A DNA stretch of 27,047 nt from NCBI GenBank assembly GCA_030018505.1, contig JASEHO010000006.1, positions 1 through 27,047 on the forward strand. Reading direction: 5' to 3'. Within the stretch, counting starts at the first letter, position 1. Each line of letters opens with the position of its first letter. Under the pieces are notes generated by a model. It ran no database searches. It saw only the letters and a list, made by a program, of their open reading frames with translations, and was not told the DNA's origin. This document shows, piece after piece, positions 1 through 7,394 of this stretch. A program made the position numbers and the translations under genes. The stretch is from a bacterium (GTDB taxonomy: Bacteria; UBA9089; UBA9088; JAGUXG01).

Positions 1-97
1 CAAATGTTAATTGCTAATTGCTCATTGATAATTTTGCAATGAATTCCCTTTTTACATAGTTATTGCTTCACTTTTAGATGGGTAAATAGTTACAATT
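1..97. repeat. AT-rich dispersed intergenic repeat, copy A
   Basis: Non-coding stretch downstream of the comEC stop. It matches 14188-14273 closely (about 80% by eye): both begin CAAATGTTAATTG, contain iterated TAATTGCTAATTGATAA-like units, share GAATTCCCTTTTTAC in the middle and end in AAATAGTTAC. Copy A is cut by the window edge, so its true left end is unknown. No gene is visible in it. Confidence 0.75.
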
Positions 98-2239
98 TCA
101 CTTTACTTTTTCATAGCTTTCTATCCTGTACCCCTTTTCATTTATTTTAATGGTAATTGCCCCCTCCTTTTTTGTATAGAGGGCATTTTGATAGACCTCA
201 TCCTTTCCGCCCTGAACAATGACAATTTTAGGGCATACCTTCTTGATGAAACAAGGAAGGTATGAGGTTTTCCCTCCGTGGTTTGGGGCGCAAAGTAGGG
301 TTGAGGCTATATTGTCTCCTAAAAGCATTGCCTCTGCCTCCTTTTTGATATCCCCTGTAAGCAGGGCAGAGAATTTACCAAGCTCTATCCTCATCACTAT
401 AGAGTTGTTATTCTCGTCCTTGTGTTTTGTGCTTGGGTTTAGAATCTTTATCTTTGCCTCACCAAACCTTATTCTATCGCCGTAAGCAACTCTAATAATC
501 TCAAGGTCTTTGATAGAGTCTATAAACTCCCTGTCCTTGAACTGGTTTGATAGAATAATTCTATCTATCTTGACAAGACGCATCAGAGGAGCGAAGCCTC
601 CAATGTGGTTTATATCTGAATGTGTTGCCACAACAAGATTCAACCTATCTATCCCTTTGTATCTGAGAAATGGAACAAGCCCAGATTTTCCATAATGCTC
701 ATTACCAGCATCTACAAGCATATTACCGCAGGGAAACTGAATAAATATGCTATTGCCATCTAAAAATGTCATCTCAAATTCTGGTTTAGCCAAAGCATAA
801 TTCCAGATAATAAGATTTGCCAAAATTAAGCAGCCTATCAAGGCTATCCTCCTCCAAAGACCTACTGCAAGCATAAAGATGAAAAGATAAATAAAGATAA
901 CTGATGGTATGCTTGGATGGGGAAGGATAACAGAAGATAGGGGAAGCATCTTTCCTATCAAAACAATCTTGAGCAGAAGCCAGGCAGGACAAAATAGGAT
1001 TAAACCTATAATCTTTGCTAAACCCAAGCTGATAAATCCAACAAGAACTAAGATAAGGCCTCCAGGCAAGATTATAGAGATTAAAGGGATGATAAGTATA
1101 TTGGCTAAAATTCCAGATATAGTCATCCTTCCAAAGTAAAAGAGGATAAGAGGAAAAGTTCCAAGCCAGGCAACAGGACTTACAAAAATAATGTCAAAAA
1201 GAAAGCCTATCTTTGGCAGATTTTGGATAAAGGTAATGATAGAAAGACAAGCGGCAAAGGAGAGCTGAAAGCCTATATTGAAAAGAGAGAATGGGTCAAG
1301 AAAGAGTAAAATGATAGCAGATAAAGCCAGGCTATTAATTGGATCTATATCCCTATCTAAGATGCAGGAAAAAAGATAGGCTGCGACCATAACAAAGGCA
1401 CGAAGAACTGGAGGGCTTGCGCCTGTTACAAGAGTGAAGAAAAAGAGAAGGGCAGCGATGATAATGCCAGAAGATTTTCTACCAAGCCCTACTGCCTTAA
1501 ACAAGACAAAGAAAAACCAGGCTAATATCACAAGGTTCAAGCCAGAGACAACCATGATATGAATGGTTCCAGTCTCAACGAAGGCATCCTTTAGCTCCTC
1601 TGGTATCTCTGAGTCATCGCCAAGAACAACACCCATAAGAAAAGAGGAGTAGGGCACTGCCATAGTCTCTTTGATGATAAATTCTGCCTTTTCTCGTATT
1701 TGGTAAGCAAGGAAGAGAAAAGGGTTTGCTTTACCCTTTCCAAGCCTCTCTATCTGGTCTCTATTCCAGACAAAAATACGATGGTCTATCTTATCATAGC
1801 TTTTTCTAAAAGCACCAGGGTTGTTAAATGGCTTTTTCTCCTTTATTCGGACACCATTCAATCTTATCCTCTCAGAATATGAGTAATTGCTATGTGGCAA
1901 AGAGACTGCGATAAGACCAGAAACCTTGTTGTTGTCAAACTTTTCTGCAGAAAGAATGAAATATGTTCTATCTGGATAAATAAGAGGGTAGGATGAGATT
2001 GTGCCTATGAGTTCCCCCTTTTTCTCGCAAAAAGACCTAATGTGATTTGATTCGCTGTAGGAGTGAAGCTCTGCCAGAAGAGAGCCTATAGCGATAAAGC
2101 AAAGATAGAGGATAAAATTTTTTCTAAGAAGGAGAAGGAGTAACCATGTCAAAAGAAGGATTAAGAAGGCATCAGGAATCCTTACCAATATTCCAAGAAT
2201 CAGGAAGATTGCTAAAGGAACAAGTGGTCTTCTACTCAT
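98..2239 (-). CDS. comEC: ComEC/Rec2-family DNA internalisation protein
   Basis: This is a 713-residue polytopic protein of the ComEC/Rec2 family, which forms the inner-membrane channel for single-stranded DNA uptake in natural transformation. The N-terminus (about residues 1-60) is a cluster of hydrophobic helices, followed by a soluble OB-like part (about 65-170). The Competence membrane domain (about 195-480) contains the conserved LMGVVLGDDSEIP and the VVSGLNL segment. A C-terminal metallo-beta-lactamase-like domain (about 485-713) has THSDINHIGG at 539-548. The family's metal-site motif is usually HxDxDHxGG, so Asn replaces the last Asp here. Length is near the family's usual size. It is the last gene of the minus-strand block, 72 bp after dsrP, with its own TATAAT 7 nt before the ATG. 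No other competence genes are present in the window. Confidence 0.93.
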   Translation of the reverse strand: MSRRPLVPLAIFLILGILVRIPDAFLILLLTWLLLLLLRKNFILYLCFIAIGSLLAELHSYSESNHIRSFCEKKGELIGTISSYPLIYPDRTYFILSAEKFDNNKVSGLIAVSLPHSNYSYSERIRLNGVRIKEKKPFNNPGAFRKSYDKIDHRIFVWNRDQIERLGKGKANPFLFLAYQIREKAEFIIKETMAVPYSSFLMGVVLGDDSEIPEELKDAFVETGTIHIMVVSGLNLVILAWFFFVLFKAVGLGRKSSGIIIAALLFFFTLVTGASPPVLRAFVMVAAYLFSCILDRDIDPINSLALSAIILLFLDPFSLFNIGFQLSFAACLSIITFIQNLPKIGFLFDIIFVSPVAWLGTFPLILFYFGRMTISGILANILIIPLISIILPGGLILVLVGFISLGLAKIIGLILFCPAWLLLKIVLIGKMLPLSSVILPHPSIPSVIFIYLFIFMLAVGLWRRIALIGCLILANLIIWNYALAKPEFEMTFLDGNSIFIQFPCGNMLVDAGNEHYGKSGLVPFLRYKGIDRLNLVVATHSDINHIGGFAPLMRLVKIDRIILSNQFKDREFIDSIKDLEIIRVAYGDRIRFGEAKIKILNPSTKHKDENNNSIVMRIELGKFSALLTGDIKKEAEAMLLGDNIASTLLCAPNHGGKTSYLPCFIKKVCPKIVIVQGGKDEVYQNALYTKKEGAITIKINEKGYRIESYEKVK

Positions 2240-2246
2240 CAGGAAT

Positions 2247-2252
2247 ATTATA
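2247..2252 (-). promoter_or_regulatory. comEC -10 box, predicted leaderless start
   Basis: On the minus strand TATAAT is followed by 7 nt (ATTCCTG) and then the comEC ATG. Transcription starting about 7 nt after a -10 box would begin at or next to the start codon. No clear TTG-type -35 hexamer sits 17-18 bp upstream, and no Shine-Dalgarno sequence precedes the ATG. Confidence 0.5.
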
Positions 2253-2311
2253 CCTGGATTTTGGTAAATTTATAAAGCAAGAAATAATGTAAAATTGTTG
2301 AACTTTGTCAT

Positions 2312-3463
2312 TTATGCAGCATTAGACTCCTGACTCTTTACTTCTGCTGCTATCTTATATAGCCCAGTCAATATCAAGAGCCCTATTGCCCAGACACCCA
2401 GAGCAATAAACACCTCTGGTAAGCTTGGCCAATACTCTGTTATTTTGCCAAGGGGATTAGGAATAAACCCTCCAACAACCAGACCAAACCCCTTTTCAAT
2501 CCATAATGAAGCAAAGACCGAGCAACAGGAGAGTGTAAGCCACCCTGTATTATTCCTTGTCTTTGGATTGATAAGCAGAATAAGGGAAAGACAGGCAAGT
2601 AGAGCTGATAGCCACATTATCATTGTCAGCCTTCCTCCTCCATAAAGATATTCAAAGCTATGACAATGAGCGGGTATGCCGCTATAAAAACAGGTAAAGA
2701 GCTCTAATCCCAGAAAGAATACATTGGCTATCATGGCATAGGTGATAATTTTAGAAAGCCCAAAAATAGCCTCCTTTCCCGGGTCAAACTTAGAAAACCT
2801 TCTCATAATCAAGGCTAATAGGACAAGCAATGCCGGCCCACTTGAAAAGGCAGAGGCAAGAAACCTTGCGGCCATAATAGCTGTCAGCCAGAAATGCCTG
2901 CCAGGAAGCCCAGCATAGATAAAGGCTGTCACGGTGTGGATGCTTATCGCCCAGGGTATAGAGATGTAAATGAATGGCTTAAGCCACGCAGGATGCGACA
3001 GACCCTTATATTCTGCACTGAGATTTGTCCAGCCAATCAAGAGATTCAAAAAAAGGTAGCCATTAAGGGCAATCATATCCCAGAACATAACGGAATTTGG
3101 AGATGGGTAGAGAATGATATTCAAAAATCTTGCAGGCTGCCCCAGATCAACCAGGATAAAGAGCAGGCAGACAACAACCGAGGCAATAGCCAAGAATTCC
3201 CCTAAAATGGTTATTCGTCCAAAGGCTTTATGGTTATGAAGGTAATATGGCAGAACAACCATAACCGCAGAGGCAGCCACACCAACAAAAAAGGTGAACT
3301 GGCCGATGTATAGCCCCCAGGAGACATCCCGGCTCATACCGGTAATGCCCAACCCATACTGAAACTGCTCAAGATAGAAGCATAAACCTATCCCGACAAG
3401 TGCCATCAGGGAAAAGACCCAAAACCAATATTTTTTACTGCCGACAAAAATTTTTTCAATCAT
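2312..3463 (-). CDS. dsrP: DsrP, NrfD-type quinone-interacting membrane subunit
   Basis: DsrP is the polytopic (about 10 helices) NrfD/PsrC-family membrane subunit of the DsrMKJOP complex. It exchanges electrons with the quinone pool on behalf of DsrO/DsrJ. The family match is strong along the whole chain: GLGITGMSRDVSWGLYI, VDLGQPARFLNIILYP, PSPNSVMFWDM and the long AGLPGRHFWLTAIMAARFLA block. I chose the ATG at 3463 (383 residues, beginning MIEKIFVGSKKYW), where family similarity begins. An in-frame start at 3508 would add 15 residues with no family look. In most genomes dsrP directly follows or overlaps dsrO; here 1.06 kb with three small genes intervenes. A TATAAA box 6 nt before this ATG may give it an independent promoter. 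Confidence 0.92.
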   Translation of the reverse strand: MIEKIFVGSKKYWFWVFSLMALVGIGLCFYLEQFQYGLGITGMSRDVSWGLYIGQFTFFVGVAASAVMVVLPYYLHNHKAFGRITILGEFLAIASVVVCLLFILVDLGQPARFLNIILYPSPNSVMFWDMIALNGYLFLNLLIGWTNLSAEYKGLSHPAWLKPFIYISIPWAISIHTVTAFIYAGLPGRHFWLTAIMAARFLASAFSSGPALLVLLALIMRRFSKFDPGKEAIFGLSKIITYAMIANVFFLGLELFTCFYSGIPAHCHSFEYLYGGGRLTMIMWLSALLACLSLILLINPKTRNNTGWLTLSCCSVFASLWIEKGFGLVVGGFIPNPLGKITEYWPSLPEVFIALGVWAIGLLILTGLYKIAAEVKSQESNAA

Positions 3464-3469
3464 ATTTCT

Positions 3470-3475
3470 TTTATA
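3470..3475 (-). promoter_or_regulatory. Possible dsrP -10 box
   Basis: TATAAA lies 6 nt upstream of the preferred dsrP ATG on the minus strand, the same geometry as the TATAAT boxes before hisG, fliM, dnaE and comEC. The -35 region is not convincing. A private promoter would make sense because the inserted block separates dsrP from dsrO. Confidence 0.35.
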
Positions 3476-3514
3476 GTGAATTTCAATTGTCTCAACACCC
3501 TTTTGCAATATTAC

Positions 3515-3540
3515 GATAGAGCTTCAGCGATTGGTTAGGT
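3515..3540 (-). mobile_element. Truncated attC-like site at the end of the cassette
   Basis: The 16-bp string CAGCGATTGGTTAGGT (plus strand, 3525-3540) is identical to the outer arm of the attC-like site at 4167-4182. The preceding GATAGAGC (3515-3522) also matches 4117-4124, as if about 40 bp had been deleted from a full site. On the minus strand ACCTAAC fits the integron consensus RYYYAAC and contains the TAA stop codon of the DUF2442 gene, a common arrangement in integron cassettes. No matching GTTRRRY partner is clear before dsrP, so the site looks decayed. Confidence 0.5.
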
Positions 3541-3765
3541 GATACCCTCACGCAAGAACTCTGGTGCAAAGTCTGCTCCATTATCCCAAGATAAGGTATG
3601 ACCACGGATTTTGAACTTTTTGAAACAAGAAACTTCTTTCAATGGTTCAAAAATTTCACCTTCCAACTCACACGAAAGATCAATAGTTCCTTCAGCACCA
3701 TCATTGAAACGAAGCCATACCGCATAGCTCCCAATATATTTTGCATCAATTACCCAAGGAATCAT
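3535..3765 (-). CDS. DUF2442 domain protein
   Basis: A 76-residue protein of the DUF2442 family, recognised from the N-terminal strand pattern (YAVWLRFNDGAEGTIDL), the GEIFEPLKE turn and the WDNGADFAPEFL ending typical of the family. Function is not established. DUF2442 genes often sit next to DUF4160 genes, and the pair has the size and arrangement of a toxin-antitoxin-like module, but that is inference. The ATG lies 3 bp after the DUF4160 stop, so the two are almost certainly translationally coupled. The stop codon lies inside the ACCTAAC attC-like core. Confidence 0.85.
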   Translation of the reverse strand: MIPWVIDAKYIGSYAVWLRFNDGAEGTIDLSCELEGEIFEPLKEVSCFKKFKIRGHTLSWDNGADFAPEFLREGIT

Positions 3766-3768
3766 TTT

Positions 3769-4026
3769 CTACTCCAATGGTTCGATTTTGTTTAACGGTT
3801 TCTTCATCTTGACAAGCTCCCAGTCTCCCATCAATTCATCTTTATGCAGTACATACCAGTCTAAAACTGCATTGAGTGCCCTTCTTGGAAATTTTCCTTG
3901 AACAATGCCAGTTTCAATCTCTACGGTTATTGTATATTCACCATACTCTGCGTGAAAATGTGCTGGTATATGCTCTCGATAGTACATATAGATTGCTATA
4001 CCCAAGAACCGACTAATTTCTGGCAT
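3769..4026 (-). CDS. DUF4160 domain protein
   Basis: An 85-residue DUF4160-family protein. The signature is clear: MPEISRFLGIAIYMYYREH, then PAHFHAEYGEY, then the FPRRALNAVLDW helix and a KPLNKIEPLE-type tail. I start it at the ATG at 4026 because the family begins at MPEI and an AAGGAG Shine-Dalgarno sits 9 nt upstream. A longer in-frame version from 4080 would read through the attC-like arm. Function is unknown; the tight pairing with DUF2442 suggests a two-gene module. The ribosome-binding site begins within about 20 nt of the attC-like core GTTATGT, as expected for a gene cassette. Confidence 0.88.
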   Translation of the reverse strand: MPEISRFLGIAIYMYYREHIPAHFHAEYGEYTITVEIETGIVQGKFPRRALNAVLDWYVLHKDELMGDWELVKMKKPLNKIEPLE

Positions 4027-4047
4027 ATCTCTTTTCTCCTTTTCTTT

Positions 4048-4182
4048 CACATAACGATTAAGCTCATCTGCCGCCAACACTACAGGGCATAAACTTTGAA
4101 AAAACCACTAAACTTTGATAGAGCACAGAACTTTGGAAAACCGCCTACGCTGTTGGCGGTCAGGTGCAGCGATTGGTTAGGT
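4048..4182 (-). mobile_element. Integron attC-like recombination site
   Basis: A 135-nt imperfect palindrome with attC architecture, read on the minus strand. Outer boxes ACCTAAC (4182-4176) and GTTATGT (4054-4048) pair at 6 of 7 positions and resemble the consensus pair RYYYAAC/GTTRRRY. Next comes a non-pairing stretch on both arms (CAATCGCTG versus AGCTTAATC). Then CACCTG pairs with CAGATG at 5 of 6, a single unpaired A follows on one arm only, and CCGCCAAC pairs perfectly with GTTGGCGG. The central 70 nt contain three copies of an (A/G)AACTTTG motif about 19 nt apart. Paired boxes, an unpaired spacer and an extrahelical base are the structural hallmarks of attC. No integrase gene is in the window. 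Confidence 0.6.
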
Positions 4183-4248
4183 TTTTTTATCCCGTCAAAG
4201 TATCCTGCTTTCAATATTCTTCAAGGTTTGACCCTCTTCTCTTCCTTG

Positions 4249-4464
4249 TTAGTCCATTTGAACAACAGGGCTGTGAATTTGCTGAAAAGAAAAGTTATCT
4301 ATGTTAGCTTGTCGTCTTGCGTGCTCAATAGTCATGCTTACAATGTTGCCGTTTTTATCTAAGTCTAACAAAACATTCTCGCTTAGATCTTGCGTCTTAA
4401 CAACTTCCTTGTCGGTGAAATTGACAAGCACTGTATCAGTATCTGAAAAATATTTGATCTCCAT
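4249..4464 (-). CDS. DUF2283 domain protein
   Basis: A 71-residue protein with the DUF2283 pattern: an N-terminal strand MEIKYFSDTDTVLVNFTDK, then ENVLLDLDKNGNIVSMTIEHA. The family is small, of unknown biochemical function, and is often found beside DUF4258 toxin-like genes; no DUF4258 gene is present here. The ATG at 4464 is preferred over a GTG at 4467 because an AAGGAGG Shine-Dalgarno is 7-8 nt upstream of it. It lies 58 bp after dsrO and 66 bp before the attC-like site, so it may be a separate cassette or part of the inserted block. Confidence 0.82.
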   Translation of the reverse strand: MEIKYFSDTDTVLVNFTDKEVVKTQDLSENVLLDLDKNGNIVSMTIEHARRQANIDNFSFQQIHSPVVQMD

Positions 4465-4522
4465 CACAAATCCTCCTTAAAAGAGTGATCGAAGAAGGCA
4501 TTGTGAACAGTTTCTCTATCTT

Positions 4523-5215
4523 CTATATTAAGTAATAAACACTCGGAGATGTTCCAAGATCAGGTTTTCTCCTTAGACAATAGCGATTACTTATTAAATC
4601 CTTCATTTCACTTAAATAGCCAAAAATGAGGCTGCCATTAGATGGTTCAACACAGGCTGGAGATTCTCTCTTGTCAAGCCTCTCGGCACAGAAGTTGCAC
4701 TTTTCCACAACACCCTTTGTCCTTGTCGGAAACTTAGGATTTGAACCTTTAATAAAGGGTTTTGGGTCTATCCAGTTAAAGCTCCTGGCCCCATAAGGAC
4801 AGGCAGCCATACAGAACCTACAACCTATGCACCTGTGGTAATCCATCATCACAATTCCATCTTTTCTCTTGAATGTTGCCTTTGTCGGGCAGACCCTAAC
4901 GCAGGGAGGATTCTCACAATGGTTGCATAGAACAGGAATTGTTATCTCCTTTGGCATATCTATCTGCTCAGAGAAGACATCTGAAAACCTTTCTGGCCAG
5001 ATCCACTTTATTTTGTGCTTTGGGTCTTCTATCTCAGGGATATTATGAGCCTTATTACAGGCATCCAAACAAGCCTTTATATCAAAAGGTTTAGTTATAT
5101 CAATCAGCAAGGCAAGCCTCTTCTTTGATGGCTTAATCTCATAAGGTAAAACTGGCTCAAAGATAGTGCTTACCATTCCAACACCAGCAATCTTTAAGAA
5201 ATCCCTTCTATTCAT
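4523..5215 (-). CDS. dsrO: DsrO, periplasmic multi-cluster ferredoxin subunit
   Basis: DsrO is the iron-sulfur subunit of DsrMKJOP that links DsrJ and DsrP on the outer side of the membrane. The 230-residue protein starts with a twin-arginine export signal (NRRDFLKIAGVG, residues 2-13). Cys-rich segments follow: C97/C100/C105/C109, C129/C132/C135/C139 (CIGCRFCMAACPYGARSFNW), and a third set with C173, C176 and C188 but no fourth Cys (ACVEPSNGSLIFG). An N-terminal pair C49/C53 is all that remains of a first cluster motif. The RRKPDLGTSPSVYYL tail is typical of the family. I use the ATG at 5215, which gives an ATGA overlap with dsrJ and places the Tat motif at the N-terminus. Confidence 0.92.
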   Translation of the reverse strand: MNRRDFLKIAGVGMVSTIFEPVLPYEIKPSKKRLALLIDITKPFDIKACLDACNKAHNIPEIEDPKHKIKWIWPERFSDVFSEQIDMPKEITIPVLCNHCENPPCVRVCPTKATFKRKDGIVMMDYHRCIGCRFCMAACPYGARSFNWIDPKPFIKGSNPKFPTRTKGVVEKCNFCAERLDKRESPACVEPSNGSLIFGYLSEMKDLISNRYCLRRKPDLGTSPSVYYLI

Positions 5216-5580
5216 TTCGTCTCTCCAGAATGACAATTCCAGCAATAGGGCTTGACCTCAGCATAACTATGACATTTATCGCAGAAGCTCTCTCTCTTAT
5301 GACACTTTAGACATGTCTTCTGCAAGCTCTTTTCATACCTTATTCCATTGATATAAATATCCTCCCTTTTTCCTTCACGAACAACCCCTTCCCTCCACTG
5401 GTTCAAAATCTTCATATGCTCTTTTTTCATAAAATCCTTTTCCTGCACACATTTACCTTCTGCTTTGGCTAAAACAGGCTCAGAGGATGGGTTCACCTGA
5501 TTATAAAGGAATGGAAAGGCGACTATACTTGCAAAAATAAACAACCCAGGAATCACCTTGCTTTTATCATACATCTTCAT
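5212..5580 (-). CDS. dsrJ: DsrJ, triheme cytochrome c subunit
   Basis: A 122-residue exported cytochrome with an uncleaved-looking N-terminal membrane segment (about residues 8-25) and three CxxCH heme-binding motifs: CLKCH (90-94), CDKCH (100-104) and CWNCH (113-117). The conserved C44 in GKCVQEKDFM corresponds to the Cys reported as an unusual axial heme ligand in DsrJ, and the following KKEHMKILNQWREGVVREG block is also typical. It is the periplasmic electron-transfer subunit of DsrMKJOP. Its start shares ATGA with the dsrK stop and its stop shares ATGA with the dsrO start, so dsrK-dsrJ-dsrO form one translationally coupled operon. Confidence 0.94.
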   Translation of the reverse strand: MKMYDKSKVIPGLFIFASIVAFPFLYNQVNPSSEPVLAKAEGKCVQEKDFMKKEHMKILNQWREGVVREGKREDIYINGIRYEKSLQKTCLKCHKRESFCDKCHSYAEVKPYCWNCHSGETK

Positions 5581-7136
5581 TTTAATTCTTGTCCCCGCAG
5601 GTCAGTCGTTCTCTCCTTTTCTCCCTTCATTATTAAGGCATTGGCTAAAAGCTCTGTCACGCCACAAACACCAACATCCCCTACCCAGTGGTCCAATAAC
5701 GGTGGAAGCGCGGCTCTATCTATGGCACAGATACAACCGACCATATTTACTCCGTGCTTCTCCCTGACATATTTTACGGCATTGGCTCTTGGGAATCCTG
5801 CCCTCATTCTAAACTCTGTATTCTCTGAGGCATTAAGACCTGCACCACTTCCACAGCAAAGGGTCTTTTCCTTAATGGTATTCTCTGGCATCTCATAGAA
5901 GTTGTTGCAGACAGCCTTTATAATATACCTTGGTTCTTCAAACATGCCCATGCCCCTGGCTACATTACAGGAGTCATGAAAGGTAACCTTCAAGTGGTCA
6001 TTTCTTTTTGGGTCAAGGTTTAGCATACCACTCTTAATTAAATCTGCGGTGAACTCTGAGATATGCACCATTTTTCCAGATTTTGCATTTTGGAACTCTG
6101 TACCTGTTATCGGAGAACGAGGCGTTTCTAAAAAGTCAGCGGGTCCATTATAGGTATCCATATACTGGCTTATCACCCTCCACATATGACCACATTCACC
6201 CCCTAATATCCATTTTACCCCAAGCCTTTTTGCCTCAGCATAAATCTTGTAATTAAGCCTCTTAGCCATCTCCTGGGAGGTAAAAAACCCAAAATTCCCA
6301 CCCTCAGAGACATAGGTAGAAAAGGTGTAATCCAAACCAAGCTCATGGAGCAACATCATATATCCCATACAGGTGTAGGTGCCAGGGTCAGCAAACATAT
6401 CCCCGGATGGAATAACAAAGAGTATCTCCGATCCTTTTCTATTGAAAGAAGGCTCAATTTTTATCCCAGTTACTCCCTCTATCTCGTCCAAAAGAAAGTT
6501 TATACTATTCTTTATCGTATGTGGCTCAAGACCCAGGTGATTCCCCTTTCTATAGCAGTTTGCCACAGGCCCGGCAATCCATTCTATATTTAAGCCAAGA
6601 AGGTTCAGAAGCTCCCTGCCTATTATTGTTATCTCTGCTGTGTCTATGCCATAAGGGCAGAATAGAGAACATCTGCGACACTCTGAGCATTGATAAAAGT
6701 AATACCACCATTCCTTGAGAACCTCCAGAGTTAACTCCCTTGCTCCAGCAAGCCTTCCCAGCTTACCTGCTTTGGTGAAATACCGCCTATAAACAGACCT
6801 TAAAAGCTCAGCCCGCAATACTGGCATATTCTTTGCATCCCCTGTGCCAAGATAGACCGGGCATTTATCAGCACAGGCTCCGCACCTGACGCATATATCC
6901 ATAAAGAGCCTAAAGGAGCGATACCTTTTAAGCCTATCAGCCATTCCATCAAGGATTATCTGCTTCCAGTTCTCTGGGAGCTTCCAGTCTTTTTCTATGA
7001 CAGACCATTGCCTTGCATTTGGAAAATCAACAGCCATAAGGCTCTTCTCCTTTGCCCCATAGCAGAAGAACCCCTTCTTTAGCTCTGCTGGCACATCCAT
7101 CCAGCCCTTTTTTGGCAACTTGTAATCTATCTCCAT
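5577..7136 (-). CDS. dsrK: DsrK, HdrD-like iron-sulfur catalytic subunit
   Basis: DsrK is the cytoplasmic, heterodisulfide-reductase-like subunit of DsrMKJOP, thought to act on the disulfide or trisulfide form of DsrC. The 519-residue chain has two [4Fe-4S] ferredoxin motifs (C82/C85/C88/C92 and C150/C153/C156/C160). The C-terminal CCG-type domain carries HDSCN (387-391) and CCGSGAG (427-433), the noncubane-cluster site of the family, followed by GFPRANAVKYV. Length is normal. It is the first gene of the minus-strand operon and faces hisG across a 258-bp intergenic region. The usual partner dsrM (cytochrome b) is not next to it or anywhere in the window. Confidence 0.94.
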   Translation of the reverse strand: MEIDYKLPKKGWMDVPAELKKGFFCYGAKEKSLMAVDFPNARQWSVIEKDWKLPENWKQIILDGMADRLKRYRSFRLFMDICVRCGACADKCPVYLGTGDAKNMPVLRAELLRSVYRRYFTKAGKLGRLAGARELTLEVLKEWWYYFYQCSECRRCSLFCPYGIDTAEITIIGRELLNLLGLNIEWIAGPVANCYRKGNHLGLEPHTIKNSINFLLDEIEGVTGIKIEPSFNRKGSEILFVIPSGDMFADPGTYTCMGYMMLLHELGLDYTFSTYVSEGGNFGFFTSQEMAKRLNYKIYAEAKRLGVKWILGGECGHMWRVISQYMDTYNGPADFLETPRSPITGTEFQNAKSGKMVHISEFTADLIKSGMLNLDPKRNDHLKVTFHDSCNVARGMGMFEEPRYIIKAVCNNFYEMPENTIKEKTLCCGSGAGLNASENTEFRMRAGFPRANAVKYVREKHGVNMVGCICAIDRAALPPLLDHWVGDVGVCGVTELLANALIMKGEKERTTDLRGQELK

Positions 7137-7190
7137 TTTTTACAAAATAATACGGGACGGTTCATTTTCATCGTTTTTCCTGTAATTTAG

Positions 7191-7252
7191 GGAGAAATTG
7201 GAAATTAGGAAGAAATTTCTCTCTTGCCAATTTCAAATTTCTAATTTCCAAA
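7191..7252. repeat. AT-rich imperfect inverted repeat in the dsrK-hisG intergenic region
   Basis: The segment contains GGAAATTAG near 7200 and its complement CTAATTTCC near 7241, plus AAATTGG and CCAATTT, arranged so that several pairings are possible. It sits between divergent dsrK and hisG. It could be a repeat family member or a regulatory hairpin; I cannot tell which. Confidence 0.55.
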
Positions 7253-7358
7253 ATAGTATCTAAAAATTATAAATATGTCAAATTGATTTTTTCAATAGTT
7301 AATTGTATTATCCCCAAGACAACCACTACTTGATTTTTATCCTAAAACAAAAATTTCA

Positions 7359-7388
7359 TTGCTATGAGGTAATTTTTTTTGGTATAAT
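7359..7388 (+). promoter_or_regulatory. hisG promoter, predicted leaderless
   Basis: TTGCTA (7359-7364), an 18-bp spacer and TATAAT (7383-7388). Only 6 nt separate the -10 box from the hisG ATG, so the transcript should begin at the start codon. No Shine-Dalgarno sequence is present. Confidence 0.65.
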
Positions 7389-7394
7389 ATTTTA

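Noticed and set aside
3469..3508. Longer dsrP N-terminus starting at 3508
   Set aside because: The extra 15 residues do not resemble DsrP and overlap the proposed -10 box; the family begins at the ATG at 3463.
4466..4560. Truncated DUF4258-like partner gene upstream of DUF2283
   Set aside because: A short frame ending NAFFDHSFKEDL is coupled to the DUF2283 start, but upstream it only overlaps dsrO out of frame and shows no family motif.
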